DNA of 64,000 bases from Methanobrevibacter sp. (GTDB taxonomy: Archaea > Methanobacteriota > Methanobacteria > Methanobacteriales > Methanobacteriaceae): the NCBI GenBank assembly GCA_017434525.1, contig JAFRFD010000009.1, positions 19,039 through 83,038 on the forward strand. Direction: 5' to 3'. The notes beneath the pieces were generated by a model, which was given only the letters and a program-made list of their open reading frames with translations, had not been told where the DNA came from and made no database searches. Position 1 is the first letter of the stretch, and every line of letters starts with the position of its first letter. This document shows positions 29,501 through 34,807 of the stretch, one piece after another. Made by a program: the position numbers and the translations under genes.

Positions 29501-30803
29501 TTAGGCAAGTTATATTGTATAAAATACCATTGTCACCTTGCCAAAATACTGCACCACCATCGTCACCAGCAATGTTATCAGTGAATGTAGAATTGGACAA
29601 AATACAATTGTCCCCTGCAACATATAACGCAGCACCATCCAAATTAGCGCCATTTTTTGTGAATGAAGCATTGTTAATGGTTGCATAGCTACCATTCACA
29701 TAAATAACACCACCAGACAAGTTAGCATTACAATTTTCAAAGCTACAGTCAAAGACATTTGTATGATTTCCAATAATGTACAGTACACCACCATTCTCGT
29801 CACGTGCAGTACAGTTATCGAATATACAATCAATTACATTATCGTTATTTCCGGTGATGAACAAAGCACCACCGTTATATCCTGCTAAACTGTTAGCAAA
29901 ACTAGATTTTTTTACAGTGACATTTGAACCTGTAAGACATATTGTTCCCCCTTTTGATGTGGAACGTTTGCCTTCTTTTGGATCAATTTCACTTTCTCCC
30001 CTGTTTCCGGAACAGGTGAGATTATACATTATACCATTACTACCTTGCCAATATACTGCAGGACCATCATCTCCTGCAACATTATCAGTGAAGGTAGAGT
30101 TAGCTAGATTACAATTATCACCGGCAATATACACTCCAGCACCGTCATTGTCTGCGTGGTTGCCTGTGAAAGTTGTACCTTCGATGGTGGCCTTATCTGA
30201 ATTACTGTAGATTGCACCACCATTATAAGCTTTATTTTCTTCAAAAATCGAATCTGTTATTTTAGAGATTATATCTGAACCACCCGCTACGATATAAATT
30301 GCTCCACCAAAATTGGTAGCGGTGTTATTAATAAAAGTACAATTAATAATCTCCACACTGGAACCCGGATTTACCTTGATTGCACTACCGTTTTCGCCGT
30401 GCCCGTTAGCGAATCTGATATTCTTTAAAATGACATGAGAAGCGTTGGTAATATTAAAAATAGCTATTTGGCCATCTGCATCAATAGTATGTCCTTGTCC
30501 ATCAATGGTCATACTCTTGGAAATATTAATAGTCTGGCCAACACCATTGTACGTATAGTTCTTCTCTAACGGTAAATTTCCGCTTCCCGGAACTGCCTCG
30601 ATATCTCCTTCGAGATCTGCGAATGTTCCGTTCGGTGGATCAGTCAGAATCTCATTATTGCTGTTTGCTGTATCTATGGTGTTTTCATCATTTGCAACAG
30701 ACACGGTCATGTTATCAACAACATCGCTTGCTGATGCAATGGATAGAGCAGAAAAAAACACGGCAAACAAACAAAAAATAACAATTATCTGTCTCGTATT
30801 CAT
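14589..30803 (-). CDS. Giant adhesin-like protein with beta-helix, 23 DUF11 repeats and C-terminal anchor
   Basis: 5404 aa. Residues 1-26 form a signal peptide (MNTRQIIVIFCLFAVFFSAL..., cleavage near SIASAS). Residues about 60-1950 are a beta-helix of GGAIY-type turns. A linker of about 200 residues follows. Residues about 2170-4985 carry 23 DUF11-type repeats (about 119 aa each, opening VDLxIxKxVNV and containing NxGPCxAT). Residues about 4988-5350 carry four Ig-like repeats. The end has the form of a tripartite tail: TGNPI, a hydrophobic helix, then MRKFKK. DUF11 arrays are common in methanobacterial adhesin-like surface proteins; export and anchoring follow from the sequence, whereas binding partners are unknown. 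N-x-S/T sequons are extremely frequent. The ATG is preceded by GGGGTT at 30811-30816. The gene ends at a hairpin terminator, so it is probably monocistronic. Confidence 0.95.
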   Translation of the reverse strand: MNTRQIIVIFCLFAVFFSALSIASASDVVDNMTVSVANDENTIDTANSNNEILTDPPNGTFADLEGDIEAVPGSGNLPLEKNYTYNGVGQTINISKSMTIDGQGHTIDADGQIAIFNITNASHVILKNIRFANGHGENGSAIKVNPGSSVEIINCTFINNTATNFGGAIYIVAGGSDIISKITDSIFEENKAYNGGAIYSNSDKATIEGTTFTGNHADNDGAGVYIAGDNCNLANSTFTDNVAGDDGPAVYWQGSNGIMYNLTCSGNRGESEIDPKEGKRSTSKGGTICLTGSNVTVKKSSFANSLAGYNGGALFITGNNDNVIDCIFDNCTARDENGGVLYIIGNHTNVFDCSFENCNANLSGGVIYVNGSYATINNASFTKNGANLDGAALYVAGDNCILSNSTFTDNIAGDDGGAVFWQGDNGILYNITCLNNKGISDIDPTDGTRSNSKGGTICLTGSNVTIEKSSFTKSFTVVDGGALFITGNDVNVLDCIFDDCRSNSTNGGAIYIIGNNTKILDCDFNNCYANLSGGVIYVEGNNATINNGKFTNNKANLDGAALYIAGDDCTLSNSTFTGNTAGDDGGAIYWEGDNGLLYNITCVNNKGISDIDPTDGTRSNSKGGTICLTGSNVTIEKSNFTKSSAVVDGGALFITGNDVNVLNSVFDDCTSTNGNGGAIYIIGNNTHVVDSEFNNCRVDVTVGDHRGGAIYIAGNDANITNSSFTNTKGLVGGAIYIDGNDTIVDNSKFRQNTAVSSLGGTGGAINVNGANAIISNSDFSEGSAVNYGGAIAVWGPNAIIVNDTFENSKSTKLNGGAIYVNGANATISLSNFTSCNALGDQYSHGGAIEVEGEGTRILGCNFDDCDSRLGGVIHVSGANAVIDSSTFKDSEAYQGGAIYVDGVNTTISKSNFTDITARDYGGAIYVAGANANISESNFLRSKVTNHNGGAIYIKGENTLIEKSNFTSAEANSKNNKALGGAIYIEGSDAVIKESDFDNCKAAEGGGAIYAYGNSARIEDSTFNASTSKYGGAIYLTAWGASVTGSNISECIATENGGGIYVAEGSIQIAESNFDDCIAQGSSANNGGGAIYINGPDTHISASNFSSNKAPNKSARGGSIFIKGERTIIEDSEFEWGNAYQGGEIFIEGADALIDTSAFINSSSRDAGGSIYVKGDEATIRESSFDNVSAKSNGGAIVVDGAKTDILNSSFYNCTVGMSNIGGAIYIDDIGTTVAYSNFTLSRAGTGGAIYINGQNTTITYCNLNNNTANTAGAIMVHGDDTILSNSNFTYNTALTLSGGALDIGGSNASVYYSWFDHNEANTEGGAINWIGGHGDDSIIGSTFTNNICYGTSKGGGAIHWTASNTAGYIGSGGLIQDSVFINNTAAGRHGGALNWFQTRDSKINNCLFINNTANADGGALYTGDQRGNSYNLNMSNCQFYNNTAGKYGGAIANQMANSYVFNNTFDGNLANAGGGSILMKEGPAKNSVIDHCYIYNSRVGDLDGKYGEGGGAILLGVNGDSNITISNSVVMNSTIAKGPGGAIAILGAQCSLINVSIENASTQNAEGGAIYWKGTDGYLNNVTIFKSSSHSTGSRISDGGAIYVAGWNCVMNDIRIFEASANTDETAAKTNYGGAIYIGGSNSVLTNIIIDNATSANVKMNGAGGAIYQNGYGGTLINATISNTYANGNGGAIYWKGSTPGTITNISITYSQTEVINSTNSADGGAIYSTTIGELSNVTIDGARAYKNNGDVHGGAIYLRDAVTLNNITVEGSRASTDDGTSYGGAVFLERYRGSTSVWVYNSTFNENNADLGGGLYFNKVTGRISGTSFTGNVANKDGGALYGIGSDIIVSTSEFEHNSAKRGGAIFSQNVHIQIDDSIMEFNTAEEKGGAIYHNYIDKSGSSWVRGSDLINNTAFQGSAIYVTKVNRFTLANDVLLDNQANSNKFIEKHVGVDEDGNNYTSAIFLGFDNLLNAIWQEATNPLSCTNVTYWGVDGKTVADSAPTQSDREVNINVTVEMYDDKGVQINTADLATDKDGKVKYTFDAKDGETYYFAYVHKTDRYYTYLRDTLSNSSLVKIYVYTPIYYAQNQTVLIELTDGAWGNLNGTVTVTFNDTAHTTFTVDVKNGTGVKYNITDLAIGKYNATASFAGDLNHTGDTDWTLFEVLPYDDVEIAKDVNITADYVNVTDIIKYTITVTNHGPSVAYNVNVTERLSPYLRLSKSKATKGEYNLTGGYWYIGELDVNDFETLTIIAEVVHMGPITNTVWVTSFGKDINETNNNASAHNFTAVPIVDLRINKKVNVTKDVIAVLDVIKFDIEVFNDGPCNATGVIVQELVDDHLQIISNTTSQGKYSGGTWNIGNMTNGTNATLTIVAKVVYSGNISNVVRVSGFENETDYTNNVAKIKNITAVANVDLKVTKDVNVSGVISVTDRVKFTITVTNNGPCNATGVYVGERLSPHLRHVSNVTTIGEYDGATWIIGNLNSGEVHNLTIIAEVISEGNISNVVAIFGNDNDTNKSNNNDSIENFTAINTIDLEITKTVDGNPKAVNVTDVVVFTITVRNKGPCTATNVNVSEVLSPHLKLIRYNTWGGGRYNVTEGVWYIGNLTKDDWRDLVIVAQVISAGNISNVVVVTGTENDTNTSNNRDEIDNITALPIVDLQIDKESNFTGKVINVTDTIKYTITVFNAGPCNATNVNVSEVLSPHLKLIKNETEYGYYNLTDGIWYIGTLNNQSTAVLTITAQVISNGTISNGVIVNSTEKDTDLSNNQDHVDDIAAVNIVDLQIKKTVDVDRTEIDITEKIMFTIEVYNAGSCDATGVYVCEPLSDILRPIQIVKPLGTTYDGYTWYIGNLNSGEGATLVILAEIAYAGIIENEVNVTGNEIDTNLSNNKDNITPIRVSAHIDIGVNKTVNVTTGVVNVSDLVEFTITAYNNGPCNASGVYVLEALDSHLEECSHVASRGTTYSGNTWVIGNLDAGENVTLTIVARVMEVGNFSNYVKVFGWGNDTNESNNNYTIPNITARPVVDLEISKEANVSGIVEFGDQIMFTIIVRNNGPCDATNVNVSEVLSPHLKLDHYNATGNTIYNVDKGIWYIGSLAKNDWRQLVIYANVTSVGNITNSVRVNSTENDTNKSNNNDTIPNITAIPIVDLQIKKDVNVTSDLIYVLDKIRYTITVYNDGPCNATNVNVTEVLSSHLKLLDNVTANGYYNVTDGIWYIGDLANKSTAVLTIDAQVISDGVISNVVVVNSTEKDTNLSNNRAEIKNITSVLLFDLQINKTVNVTTIDVGVTDVIQFNITVYNDGPCNATNVTVTEVLSDKLALISNVTTVGEWNGFTWYIGNLNAGDYANLTIVARVAYSGIIENVVIVTGNGTDRDPSNNKDNITPLNATVHVDLTVNKTVNVTTGVVNVTDLVKFTIVAINNCAFNAAGVYVIEDLDPHLGEYTYVATPGTTYDGHIWNIGYLNAGANATLTIIARVIAPGNFSNYVVINGSDIDTNLSNNNDTIPNITANPIVDLEIEKEANVSGSVHYGDKIIFTITVRNNGPCDATNVNVSEELSSLIHMYHHDATPGTTYDGHIWHIGDLAKGGMCKLVIYANVTSLGNITNAVNVTSTENDTNKSNNNASIPNITAEPIVDLRINKTVGLFNLTTYQTVDIVGTDVNVTNVLIFTLTVVNDGPCNATNVYIREPLSDKLRMCEVYDNVTDPSGKKQGWNASKGVYKDKYTWVIGNMTVGEKANLTIVARIVYSGIIENEVFVTSNDDDINMSNNYDNITPLVATTKVDLAINKTVNVTTGVVNVSDLVEFTITAHNYGPCNTSGVYVLEALDPNLKEEYHVASPGTRYDDGYTWYIGNLDAGANATLKIVARVMEPGNFSNYVEIFGYDIDTNESNNNKTIPNITANPIVDLEIEKEANVGNITYVGDTVVFTITVRNRGPCDATNVNVSEVLSPHLELADWTTWDGYYDVDEGVWHIGTLNKYDWRQLILVTNVVSVGNISNVVFVNSTENDTNTSNNNASIPNITALPTVDLQIMKDVNITSRFAKVYDFIEYTVTVYNDGPCNATNVMVNETINPALKFIRAETKSGYYNETEGIWHIGNLSKGSRVNLTIVTLVMRNGTVIPNLVIVNSTEKDNNPYDNWDEVDIAVLPIVDLRITKEANVTSEIGVTEKIKFVITVFNDGPCDATGIYVTESLSDKLKLLSNVTTAGKWDGYTWNIPKLLNGTNATLTIIAQAVYAGNITNVVVVHAYQNETNYTNNNASIPNVTAITNADLQITKAVNVSSAVVGDLIKFTVTVRNNGPCDATGVIVTEALDSHLKHFSNTTTLGDYDGYTWNIGNLTNQSSAVLTIVARVVSEGNISNVVTVSGIENDTNTSNNNANITNITSLNIVDLQITKEVNVSSVVVGDLIKFTVTVRNNGPCDATGVFVGEALDSHLKHVSNTTTLGDYDGYTWMIGNLTNQSSAVLTIVARVVSEGNISNVVVVNSIENDTNKSNNEANITNITSLNIVDLQITKVVNVSSVVVGDLIKFTVTVRNNGPCDATGVFVGEALDSHLEYVSNTTTLGDYDGFTWMIGNLTNQSSAVLTIVARVVSEGNISNVVTVSGIENDTNTSNNKANITNITSLNIVDLQITKEANVSSVVVGDLIKFTIFIRNDGPCDAHGVFVAEKLSPLLEMVSSNATVGEYDGFTWKNIGTLTNQSNATLTIVARVMSAGNISNVVTVKGIENDTNTSNNVANITNITAQIVVDLRINKTVNATVVNVTDLVEYNITVVNAGPCNATGVNVTEKLSPFVKLVKAEADVGYYDNSTNIWHIGDLSVNKPVVLTLTVQVIANGTIENIVIAKSRENDTNKSNNNGSSDNVTALPIVDIRISKVVNTTVVNVNDLIEYTITVVNYGPSNATGVNVTDKLSDLLKFVSFESSRKGIVYDDKTGISSIGNLNAGETVILTITARVISNGTIENVAFAKSRENDTNLTNNNDTSDNVTSEKRNTPISIDAYDITYGEDEILKVTLPKGATGTVNITVRNVTYAGLPINNGEVTLPIIDPAGGDYPVTVVYGGDGVYVGNSTSGTFNVARVVPIITIEVEDIWVGEIEVANITVNAPGFVYVTIYNRTVMISLDNGVVTTDVLTATKHDYKGNATWNLINLPVGAYPAYAFYPGNENYTSVDTSDLFHVRDKQSTVVVTADDIYVGEDAVINIKVGPEGLTGNVTVTVDGEIYIVPLDNNSEAILVVPGLKAGTKLVTVEYKGTILFKPSENRTTFDVLKLKPQVDIEAPEITVGEDGEIIVYVPEDATGTITIEIDGKQYTADIEDGVAIFIIPGLKAGEHDIIAYYSGDEKYLPGNTVGSIKVNPVEKNDTTNATNVFEHDGGISLYQYPTGNPIILLILILLVLGSGQMRKFKK
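15845..24295 (-). repeat. Array of 23 DUF11-type repeats (about 357 bp each)
   Basis: I counted 23 repeats in the translation from their opening VDLxIxK-like segments; each runs about 115-125 residues and ends in a form of SNNxxxIxNITA. The internal repeats carry one cysteine in the GPC motif; the first and last have serine there (GPS). Repeats are diverged except for those at 16.6-18.0 kb. Confidence 0.88.
16570..17997 (-). repeat. Near-identical tandem 357-bp DUF11 repeats (repeats 18-21)
   Basis: Equivalent landmarks fall at 17128, 17485 and 17842, exactly 357 bp (119 codons) apart, and long stretches are identical between copies. Flanking DUF11 repeats are much more diverged. This points to recent duplication or gene conversion confined to this part of the array. 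Confidence 0.85.
28760..30280 (-). repeat. Three tandem 507-bp units near the start of the beta-helix
   Basis: The codon opening the Y-I-A shadow motif recurs at 28765, 29272 and 29779, a constant 507 bp (169 codons). Each unit encodes the same succession of beta-helix turns, including a TCxNNxGxSxIDP segment followed by SKGGTICLTGSNVT. Ends are approximate. Confidence 0.8.
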
Positions 30804-30810
30804 TAATTAT

Positions 30811-30882
30811 AACCCCAATTTTATAAGTCTCATTTTCTTGTAAAATTGGATGTGCCTGTTATAGTAATTATATATATATTTA
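30811..30882 (-). promoter_or_regulatory. Promoter region of the 5404-aa adhesin gene
   Basis: On the minus strand a TATA-like tract AAATATATATATAATTAC lies at about 30865-30882. A modest Shine-Dalgarno element GGGGTT at 30811-30816 is seven bases before the ATG at 30803. Assignment by eye. Confidence 0.5.
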
Positions 30883-31089
30883 AGTAATATAAATGTTATT
30901 TTCCAATATAATAAAATATAATTAAAAACATTTCAGAAAGTGCCATAATTATTGAACGAAAAATGAAAATAAGCGTGCAAATAAAATAACATAATTGAAT
31001 CTTAAAAAAAATAAGTAAAATTCATTCATTCTACAATATACAAAAAAAATAACACGTTTTGAAAAAATAGCACTTGAAAATTGAAATTT
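30883..31089. other. AT-rich spacer, no feature seen
   Basis: Together with the promoter this fills the gap between the 5404-aa adhesin and rps3ae. I see no ORF or structured element beyond the promoter and the rps3ae terminator. Confidence 0.55.
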
Positions 31090-31128
31090 AAAAAAAAAAG
31101 AAGTGAAAAAGTAATCCTATTTGATTAC
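31090..31128 (-). terminator. Terminator of rps3ae
   Basis: On the minus strand a 6-bp stem GTAATC / GATTAC (31111-31116 and 31123-31128) spans the TAG stop. It is followed by two T-rich runs down to 31090. Confidence 0.65.
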
Positions 31129-31698
31129 TTTACTTTTGATGATTTCTACTCTTTTAAGAGGGTAGATTTTTTTAGCGTTGTGGTAAATTTCAGATGCTAA
31201 TTTACCGTTTACACAGACTTTTACCAAATCATCGAATGATTTTTCAGCTGCTGCTTCTCTGAGTAAATCTTCAATGGTTTTTCTCATGAATCTTTGTTGG
31301 GAAGATTTAGCTCTTCTGATGGTTACAGCTAAAACTTGTAATTTTAATTTGCGTCCGTCTTTAGTTTTTACGATTGCGGAAGCGTCGATTCTGGAAGTTC
31401 CTCTTCTGATCATGCTTCTTACGTAATCGGTAGTGGTTTTGTGTCCGGTGAATTTTGTGTTTGCAACTTCACCTGCAACATTGTCTATTTCAAATCTGAG
31501 TTTGATGTATTGTTTTGAGAAATCTCCGGTTAATTCTCTCATGGTAACTTCTACGCCTCTTCCAATGAGAAGTTCTGGATCTTTTGCTGGAGTTTCTCCA
31601 ATTTCTTTGTCTTCAAAGTTCACTGGTGTTTTAATAGTATACCAGGACTTTTCTTTCCATGTATCACGTACTCTACGTCTTGATTTTGCTTTTGCCAT
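31117..31698 (-). CDS. rps3ae: 30S ribosomal protein S3Ae (eS1)
   Basis: 193 aa, the usual length for archaeal S3Ae/eS1, a component of the small ribosomal subunit shared with eukaryotes. The N-terminus MAKAKSRRRVRDTWKEKSWY and the internal segments EVTMRELTGDFSKQYIKLRF and RRGTSRIDA are typical of the family. The ATG at 31698 follows a weak GGTTGAT element; a TATA box about 35 bp upstream implies a very short leader. The gene stands alone between an adhesin gene and a spacer of 0.6 kb. Confidence 0.96.
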   Translation of the reverse strand: MAKAKSRRRVRDTWKEKSWYTIKTPVNFEDKEIGETPAKDPELLIGRGVEVTMRELTGDFSKQYIKLRFEIDNVAGEVANTKFTGHKTTTDYVRSMIRRGTSRIDASAIVKTKDGRKLKLQVLAVTIRRAKSSQQRFMRKTIEDLLREAAAEKSFDDLVKVCVNGKLASEIYHNAKKIYPLKRVEIIKSKVIK

Positions 31699-31722
31699 TA
31701 TATCAACCGTTTAAATTTAATA

Positions 31723-31737
31723 ATTTATTATATATAG
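31723..31737 (-). promoter_or_regulatory. TATA box of rps3ae
   Basis: CTATATATAATAAAT on the minus strand, about 25-35 bp upstream of the start codon, so the transcript would have a leader of only about 10 nt. Confidence 0.6.
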
Positions 31738-32290
31738 TAATTTAGCGTTTCGCCATATAATTTTAAAATAGTCTTAAAACTTGTAGTTTACAAAATACTA
31801 CACAAAATAAACTGTAAAAATGATTTTAAATAAGTATAGATTTACAATCGTTTATTTGACTATTGTGAGTTCTACTCACTTGATTTAAAGAAATATTTGT
31901 AATAAAGTTTTATTTTTTTAAAACCCGCCCATAAAGGTTATATTTACTTATTTTATTCATGATATATAAAGATTATTGAATTTTTAAAAATAAGACAAAA
32001 TTTTTATGAAAAATAAAAAAATAAAATTTCGACCAAAATTCAACATTTTATAAAAAATGAATATTTGGCCCTAAAATTTGAAATAGAGCTTTTAAAATCG
32101 ATTTTATAAAAGTTACAATAGAATGTATAAAAGTTTACAATATAAAATTTTTACACTTTCAAGAAAAAATTGAATTCATTTAGAAAAACTGATTAAAATC
32201 TATTAAATTACATAATATTGATAAAATTGTATTTAAAATAAAAAAATTACATTATAAATCATTGAAAATTAAATTTAAATAGTTTAAGAA
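31738..32290. other. AT-rich intergenic spacer
   Basis: About 550 bp between divergently oriented rps3ae and the Rpn-like gene. It is mostly A/T homopolymer runs; I see no ORF, repeat family or stable RNA fold. Confidence 0.55.
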
Positions 32291-32329
32291 GTATATAATA
32301 AAAATAAGAAAATTTAAGAGGTTTATAAA
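32291..32329 (+). promoter_or_regulatory. Promoter and RBS of the Rpn-like gene
   Basis: TATA-like GTATATAATA at 32291-32300. AAGAGGTTT (about 32317-32325) serves as Shine-Dalgarno for the ATG at 32329. Confidence 0.55.
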
Positions 32330-33144
32330 TGTCAGAATTTCAAGAAGATATGATATTTAAAAATGTTAATGAGGAAGATGCAAGAATACTTTTAGATATC
32401 ATAGGCAAAAAATCCAAAAAAGTCAAGATAATGACAAAAGAGTTACGTCAGATTGATCCAACAACATTTGTACCCGATATTATTTTAGAACTTGATGATG
32501 AAATACTGATTATTGAACTTCAATCAACCAAAGTCAGGAAAAGACATCATAAACGATTCCACATATATGTTGCATTATCCGATTTTAATTTTGATAAAAT
32601 AGGCAAAGAAGTTAATTTATGCGTTTTTACAACTGCAGAAGAATCCAAAAAAATCTCATTATACGTAAACAAAGATAATAATTTCCAATACGAAGTCATT
32701 AACTTAGCCGATTATGATAGTAGTGAAATTATTAATACTATTAATTACAAAATAGAACACAAGACTGAAATAAACAGTAAAGAATTAGTATTATTTGCAT
32801 TAGTTCCAATTATTGAAAAAACAGGAACTGTTGAAGATTATGTTGAATATATAGTTGATACATTACTCAATTTAAACGATTTAACACCATCAATTAAAGC
32901 CTTAGTATTAGGAATAGAATGGTTAATAGTGGACAAATTTGTAACCGATGAACAAACAAGAAACATATTATGTGATGCATTAGGTGATAGAATGAGTTTA
33001 ATACACGAATACGCAATGAATAAAGAAAATAGAATTATTGAAAATTTACTTATTGCAGGCAATTCCCCTCAAAAAATTGCAAAAGATGCGGACATCCCAT
33101 TATCTAGAGTAAAAGCAATTGAAAGAAAAATTAAAAAGTGTTAA
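32329..33144 (+). CDS. Rpn-like PD-(D/E)XK nuclease family protein with C-terminal HTH
   Basis: 271 aa. Residues about 45-75 show the fold's hallmark PDIILELDDEILIIELQST: PD, then E-x-Q in place of the usual (D/E)-x-K, a substitution common in Rpn-type recombination-promoting nucleases and related transposase-like proteins. The last 35 residues (NSPQKIAKDADIPLSRVKAI) look like a helix-turn-helix. The role is presumably DNA cleavage or mobility, but no transposon ends are visible, so this could equally be a domesticated nuclease. The gene converges on the NifX-like gene, the two stop codons sharing a hairpin. A second, different Rpn-like gene lies at 44145. Confidence 0.78.
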   Translation: MSEFQEDMIFKNVNEEDARILLDIIGKKSKKVKIMTKELRQIDPTTFVPDIILELDDEILIIELQSTKVRKRHHKRFHIYVALSDFNFDKIGKEVNLCVFTTAEESKKISLYVNKDNNFQYEVINLADYDSSEIINTINYKIEHKTEINSKELVLFALVPIIEKTGTVEDYVEYIVDTLLNLNDLTPSIKALVLGIEWLIVDKFVTDEQTRNILCDALGDRMSLIHEYAMNKENRIIENLLIAGNSPQKIAKDADIPLSRVKAIERKIKKC

Positions 33145-33161
33145 TTTTTCATAAAATTAAC
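33140..33161. terminator. Shared bidirectional terminator hairpin
   Basis: Perfect 9-bp stem GTTAATTTT / AAAATTAAC with a TCAT loop, spanning the overlapping stop codons of the convergent Rpn-like and NifX-like genes. Confidence 0.7.
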
Positions 33162-33461
33162 ATGATTAATATATCTTTGTAAAACTTCATCGATTGGACC
33201 TTCATCCATTACAAGTTTGATTCCGGCATCGTCTGCCTTGATTTTAGATTTAAATCCATATTGAACTGCAATCAATACATCACAATCATCGCATGCTTTC
33301 AATACTTTGCTTCCCTGATGCTTTTCATCATCTGCAATTTCAACAGATCTCATTTCCACAAAACTTAATTCATCATCATACTCATAGATATAAAGTGATT
33401 TTCCACGGCCCAAATGCAAATCCACATTCTCACCGTCAGAAGACACAACAGCCAAACGCAT
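33141..33461 (-). CDS. NifX/NifB-type iron-molybdenum cofactor-binding domain protein
   Basis: 106 aa. The start MRLAVVSSDGENVDLHLGRG and the LYIYEYDD...VEMRSVEI strands match the small dinitrogenase iron-molybdenum cofactor-binding (NifX/NifB C-terminal) fold. In archaea such stand-alone proteins are usually of unknown function, often near Fe-S proteins. It ends a same-strand run rtcB - phosphorylase - flavoprotein - this gene with very short gaps, so it is probably co-transcribed. No nif genes are nearby, so nitrogen fixation should not be assumed. Confidence 0.82.
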   Translation of the reverse strand: MRLAVVSSDGENVDLHLGRGKSLYIYEYDDELSFVEMRSVEIADDEKHQGSKVLKACDDCDVLIAVQYGFKSKIKADDAGIKLVMDEGPIDEVLQRYINHVNFMKN

Positions 33462-33463
33462 TT

Positions 33464-34033
33464 TTAATCCCTCACCTTTTTGATTATTTTAGCAACATTA
33501 CGTCCAAATAGCTTGATTGTTTCTATTCCTTCTGAATCTTCAAGTGCAGTTCCTTCCGGCCCTGCAATTACCATGTTCCAGTATGTGCTTCCCGCAACTA
33601 TCATATTGTTGATTGCAAAGAACATGAGCATTTCCTGAAGTGTCAATGTAACTCCGCCACGTCTTGCAACAGCTATCGGACCACCGACCATCCAGTCGAG
33701 GAACTTGTCGCCACCCCTGGATACCTTTCCAATCCTTTGAAGTGCCGCCATGAGGTCCCCTCTTGCGGTTCCAAAGTATACTGGTGCGGCAGGAATGAAA
33801 CCGTCAGCTTGACGTATCTTTTCTATGATTTCATCCAATCCGTCAGGCAATACACAGTTGCCCTTTTCTGCACATTTGCCGCAGGCAATGCATGACTGAA
33901 TCTTCATTCCCCTCAATGAAATGATTTCTGTTTCAACACCTTCATCTTCAATTTCACGGGCACACTGCTCAAGAACGATTTTTGTATTTGAGTTTGCCCT
34001 TGGGCTTGCATTTAATAAAATAACCTTGCTCAT
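33464..34033 (-). CDS. Iron-sulfur flavoprotein (NADPH-dependent FMN reductase family)
   Basis: 189 aa from the ATG at 34033 (MSKVILLNASPRANSNT). I prefer this start to the upstream one at 34060 because GTGAT lies three bases before it and the longer form would overlap the phosphorylase gene. The SPRANSNT loop is the FMN-phosphate site of flavodoxin-like reductases. CIACGKCAEKGNC (CX2CX2CX5C) is the compact cluster motif of archaeal iron-sulfur flavoproteins, where it binds a 4Fe-4S cluster. Likely a cytoplasmic electron-transfer protein; physiological partners are not evident. It follows the phosphorylase gene by about 10 bp. Confidence 0.88.
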   Translation of the reverse strand: MSKVILLNASPRANSNTKIVLEQCAREIEDEGVETEIISLRGMKIQSCIACGKCAEKGNCVLPDGLDEIIEKIRQADGFIPAAPVYFGTARGDLMAALQRIGKVSRGGDKFLDWMVGGPIAVARRGGVTLTLQEMLMFFAINNMIVAGSTYWNMVIAGPEGTALEDSEGIETIKLFGRNVAKIIKKVRD

Positions 34034-34043
34034 ATTATCACAC

Positions 34044-34802
34044 TTAAACTTCTGCACCATCTAATGCATGATGGCAGGTGCAATCTGATGAATCATCAAC
34101 ATTTTTTATAAAATTGTATATCAGTTCAAGTAGCTCAAGTTCCTTTTCAGCCACCATTTCAAACACTTCATCGATTGTCAGTTCCTGCTCGGAGATTCCG
34201 GATGCATAATTGGAAACTATGCATACTGAATTGTAGCACATCTCCCTTTCACGTGCAAGGGTAACTTCAGGAAGTCCTGTCATTCCGACCAGGTCCCCTC
34301 CAAGCATCTTGAACATCTTGATTTCCGCAGGGGTTTCGAATCTTGGCCCTTCAGTACATACATATGTTCCTCCGAGTATAACATCACCGCAATCGGCCAA
34401 TGTGTCCCTTAATGCAGGACAATACGGTTCTGTTACGTCAATATGTACCACCTTGTCTTCAAAGAATGTTTTTGCCCTGTTTTGTGAGAAATCCAAAAAG
34501 TCATTTGGGATAACAAAAGAACCTGGAGGCATTTCCTCATTCATTGAACCAACAGAATTGGTGGCAATTATTTTAGTGACACCAACTGCCTTGAGCGCAT
34601 CGATATTTGCCCTGAAGTTTATTTTGTGGGGCGGAATGGAGTGGCCTGATGCATGGCGGGGAATAAACGCCACTTTTTTGGAAAAAATCTCCAGAAGTGA
34701 GACTTCAACCTCCCCATAGTCAGTTTTAACTGATTCGGTAGTGCAGGAATCTGCCTTTTGGGTGATTTCGTATACTCCACTACCTCCGATTATGCCAATC
34801 AT
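34044..34802 (-). CDS. S-methyl-5'-thioinosine / thioadenosine phosphorylase
   Basis: 252 aa, PNP/MTAP family (GIIGGSGVYE at the N-terminus, RHASGHSIPPHKINFRAN phosphate/substrate segment, EGPRFETPAEI). It cleaves methylthio-nucleosides with phosphate to salvage S-adenosylmethionine by-products. In the base-binding loop it reads SNYASG: Asn, as in 6-oxopurine phosphorylases, rather than the Asp of adenine-specific MTAPs. That favours methylthioinosine, as reported for the Methanocaldococcus homologue. The C-terminal DCTCHH contains a CxC motif known from archaeal MTAPs. It sits 5 bp downstream of rtcB. Confidence 0.88.
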   Translation of the reverse strand: MIGIIGGSGVYEITQKADSCTTESVKTDYGEVEVSLLEIFSKKVAFIPRHASGHSIPPHKINFRANIDALKAVGVTKIIATNSVGSMNEEMPPGSFVIPNDFLDFSQNRAKTFFEDKVVHIDVTEPYCPALRDTLADCGDVILGGTYVCTEGPRFETPAEIKMFKMLGGDLVGMTGLPEVTLAREREMCYNSVCIVSNYASGISEQELTIDEVFEMVAEKELELLELIYNFIKNVDDSSDCTCHHALDGAEV

Positions 34803-34807
34803 TTTAA

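Noticed and set aside
31066..31085. GCACTTGAAAA resembling a mini-ORB near rps3ae
   Set aside because: Three mismatches to the core in AT-rich DNA and no neighbouring copies.
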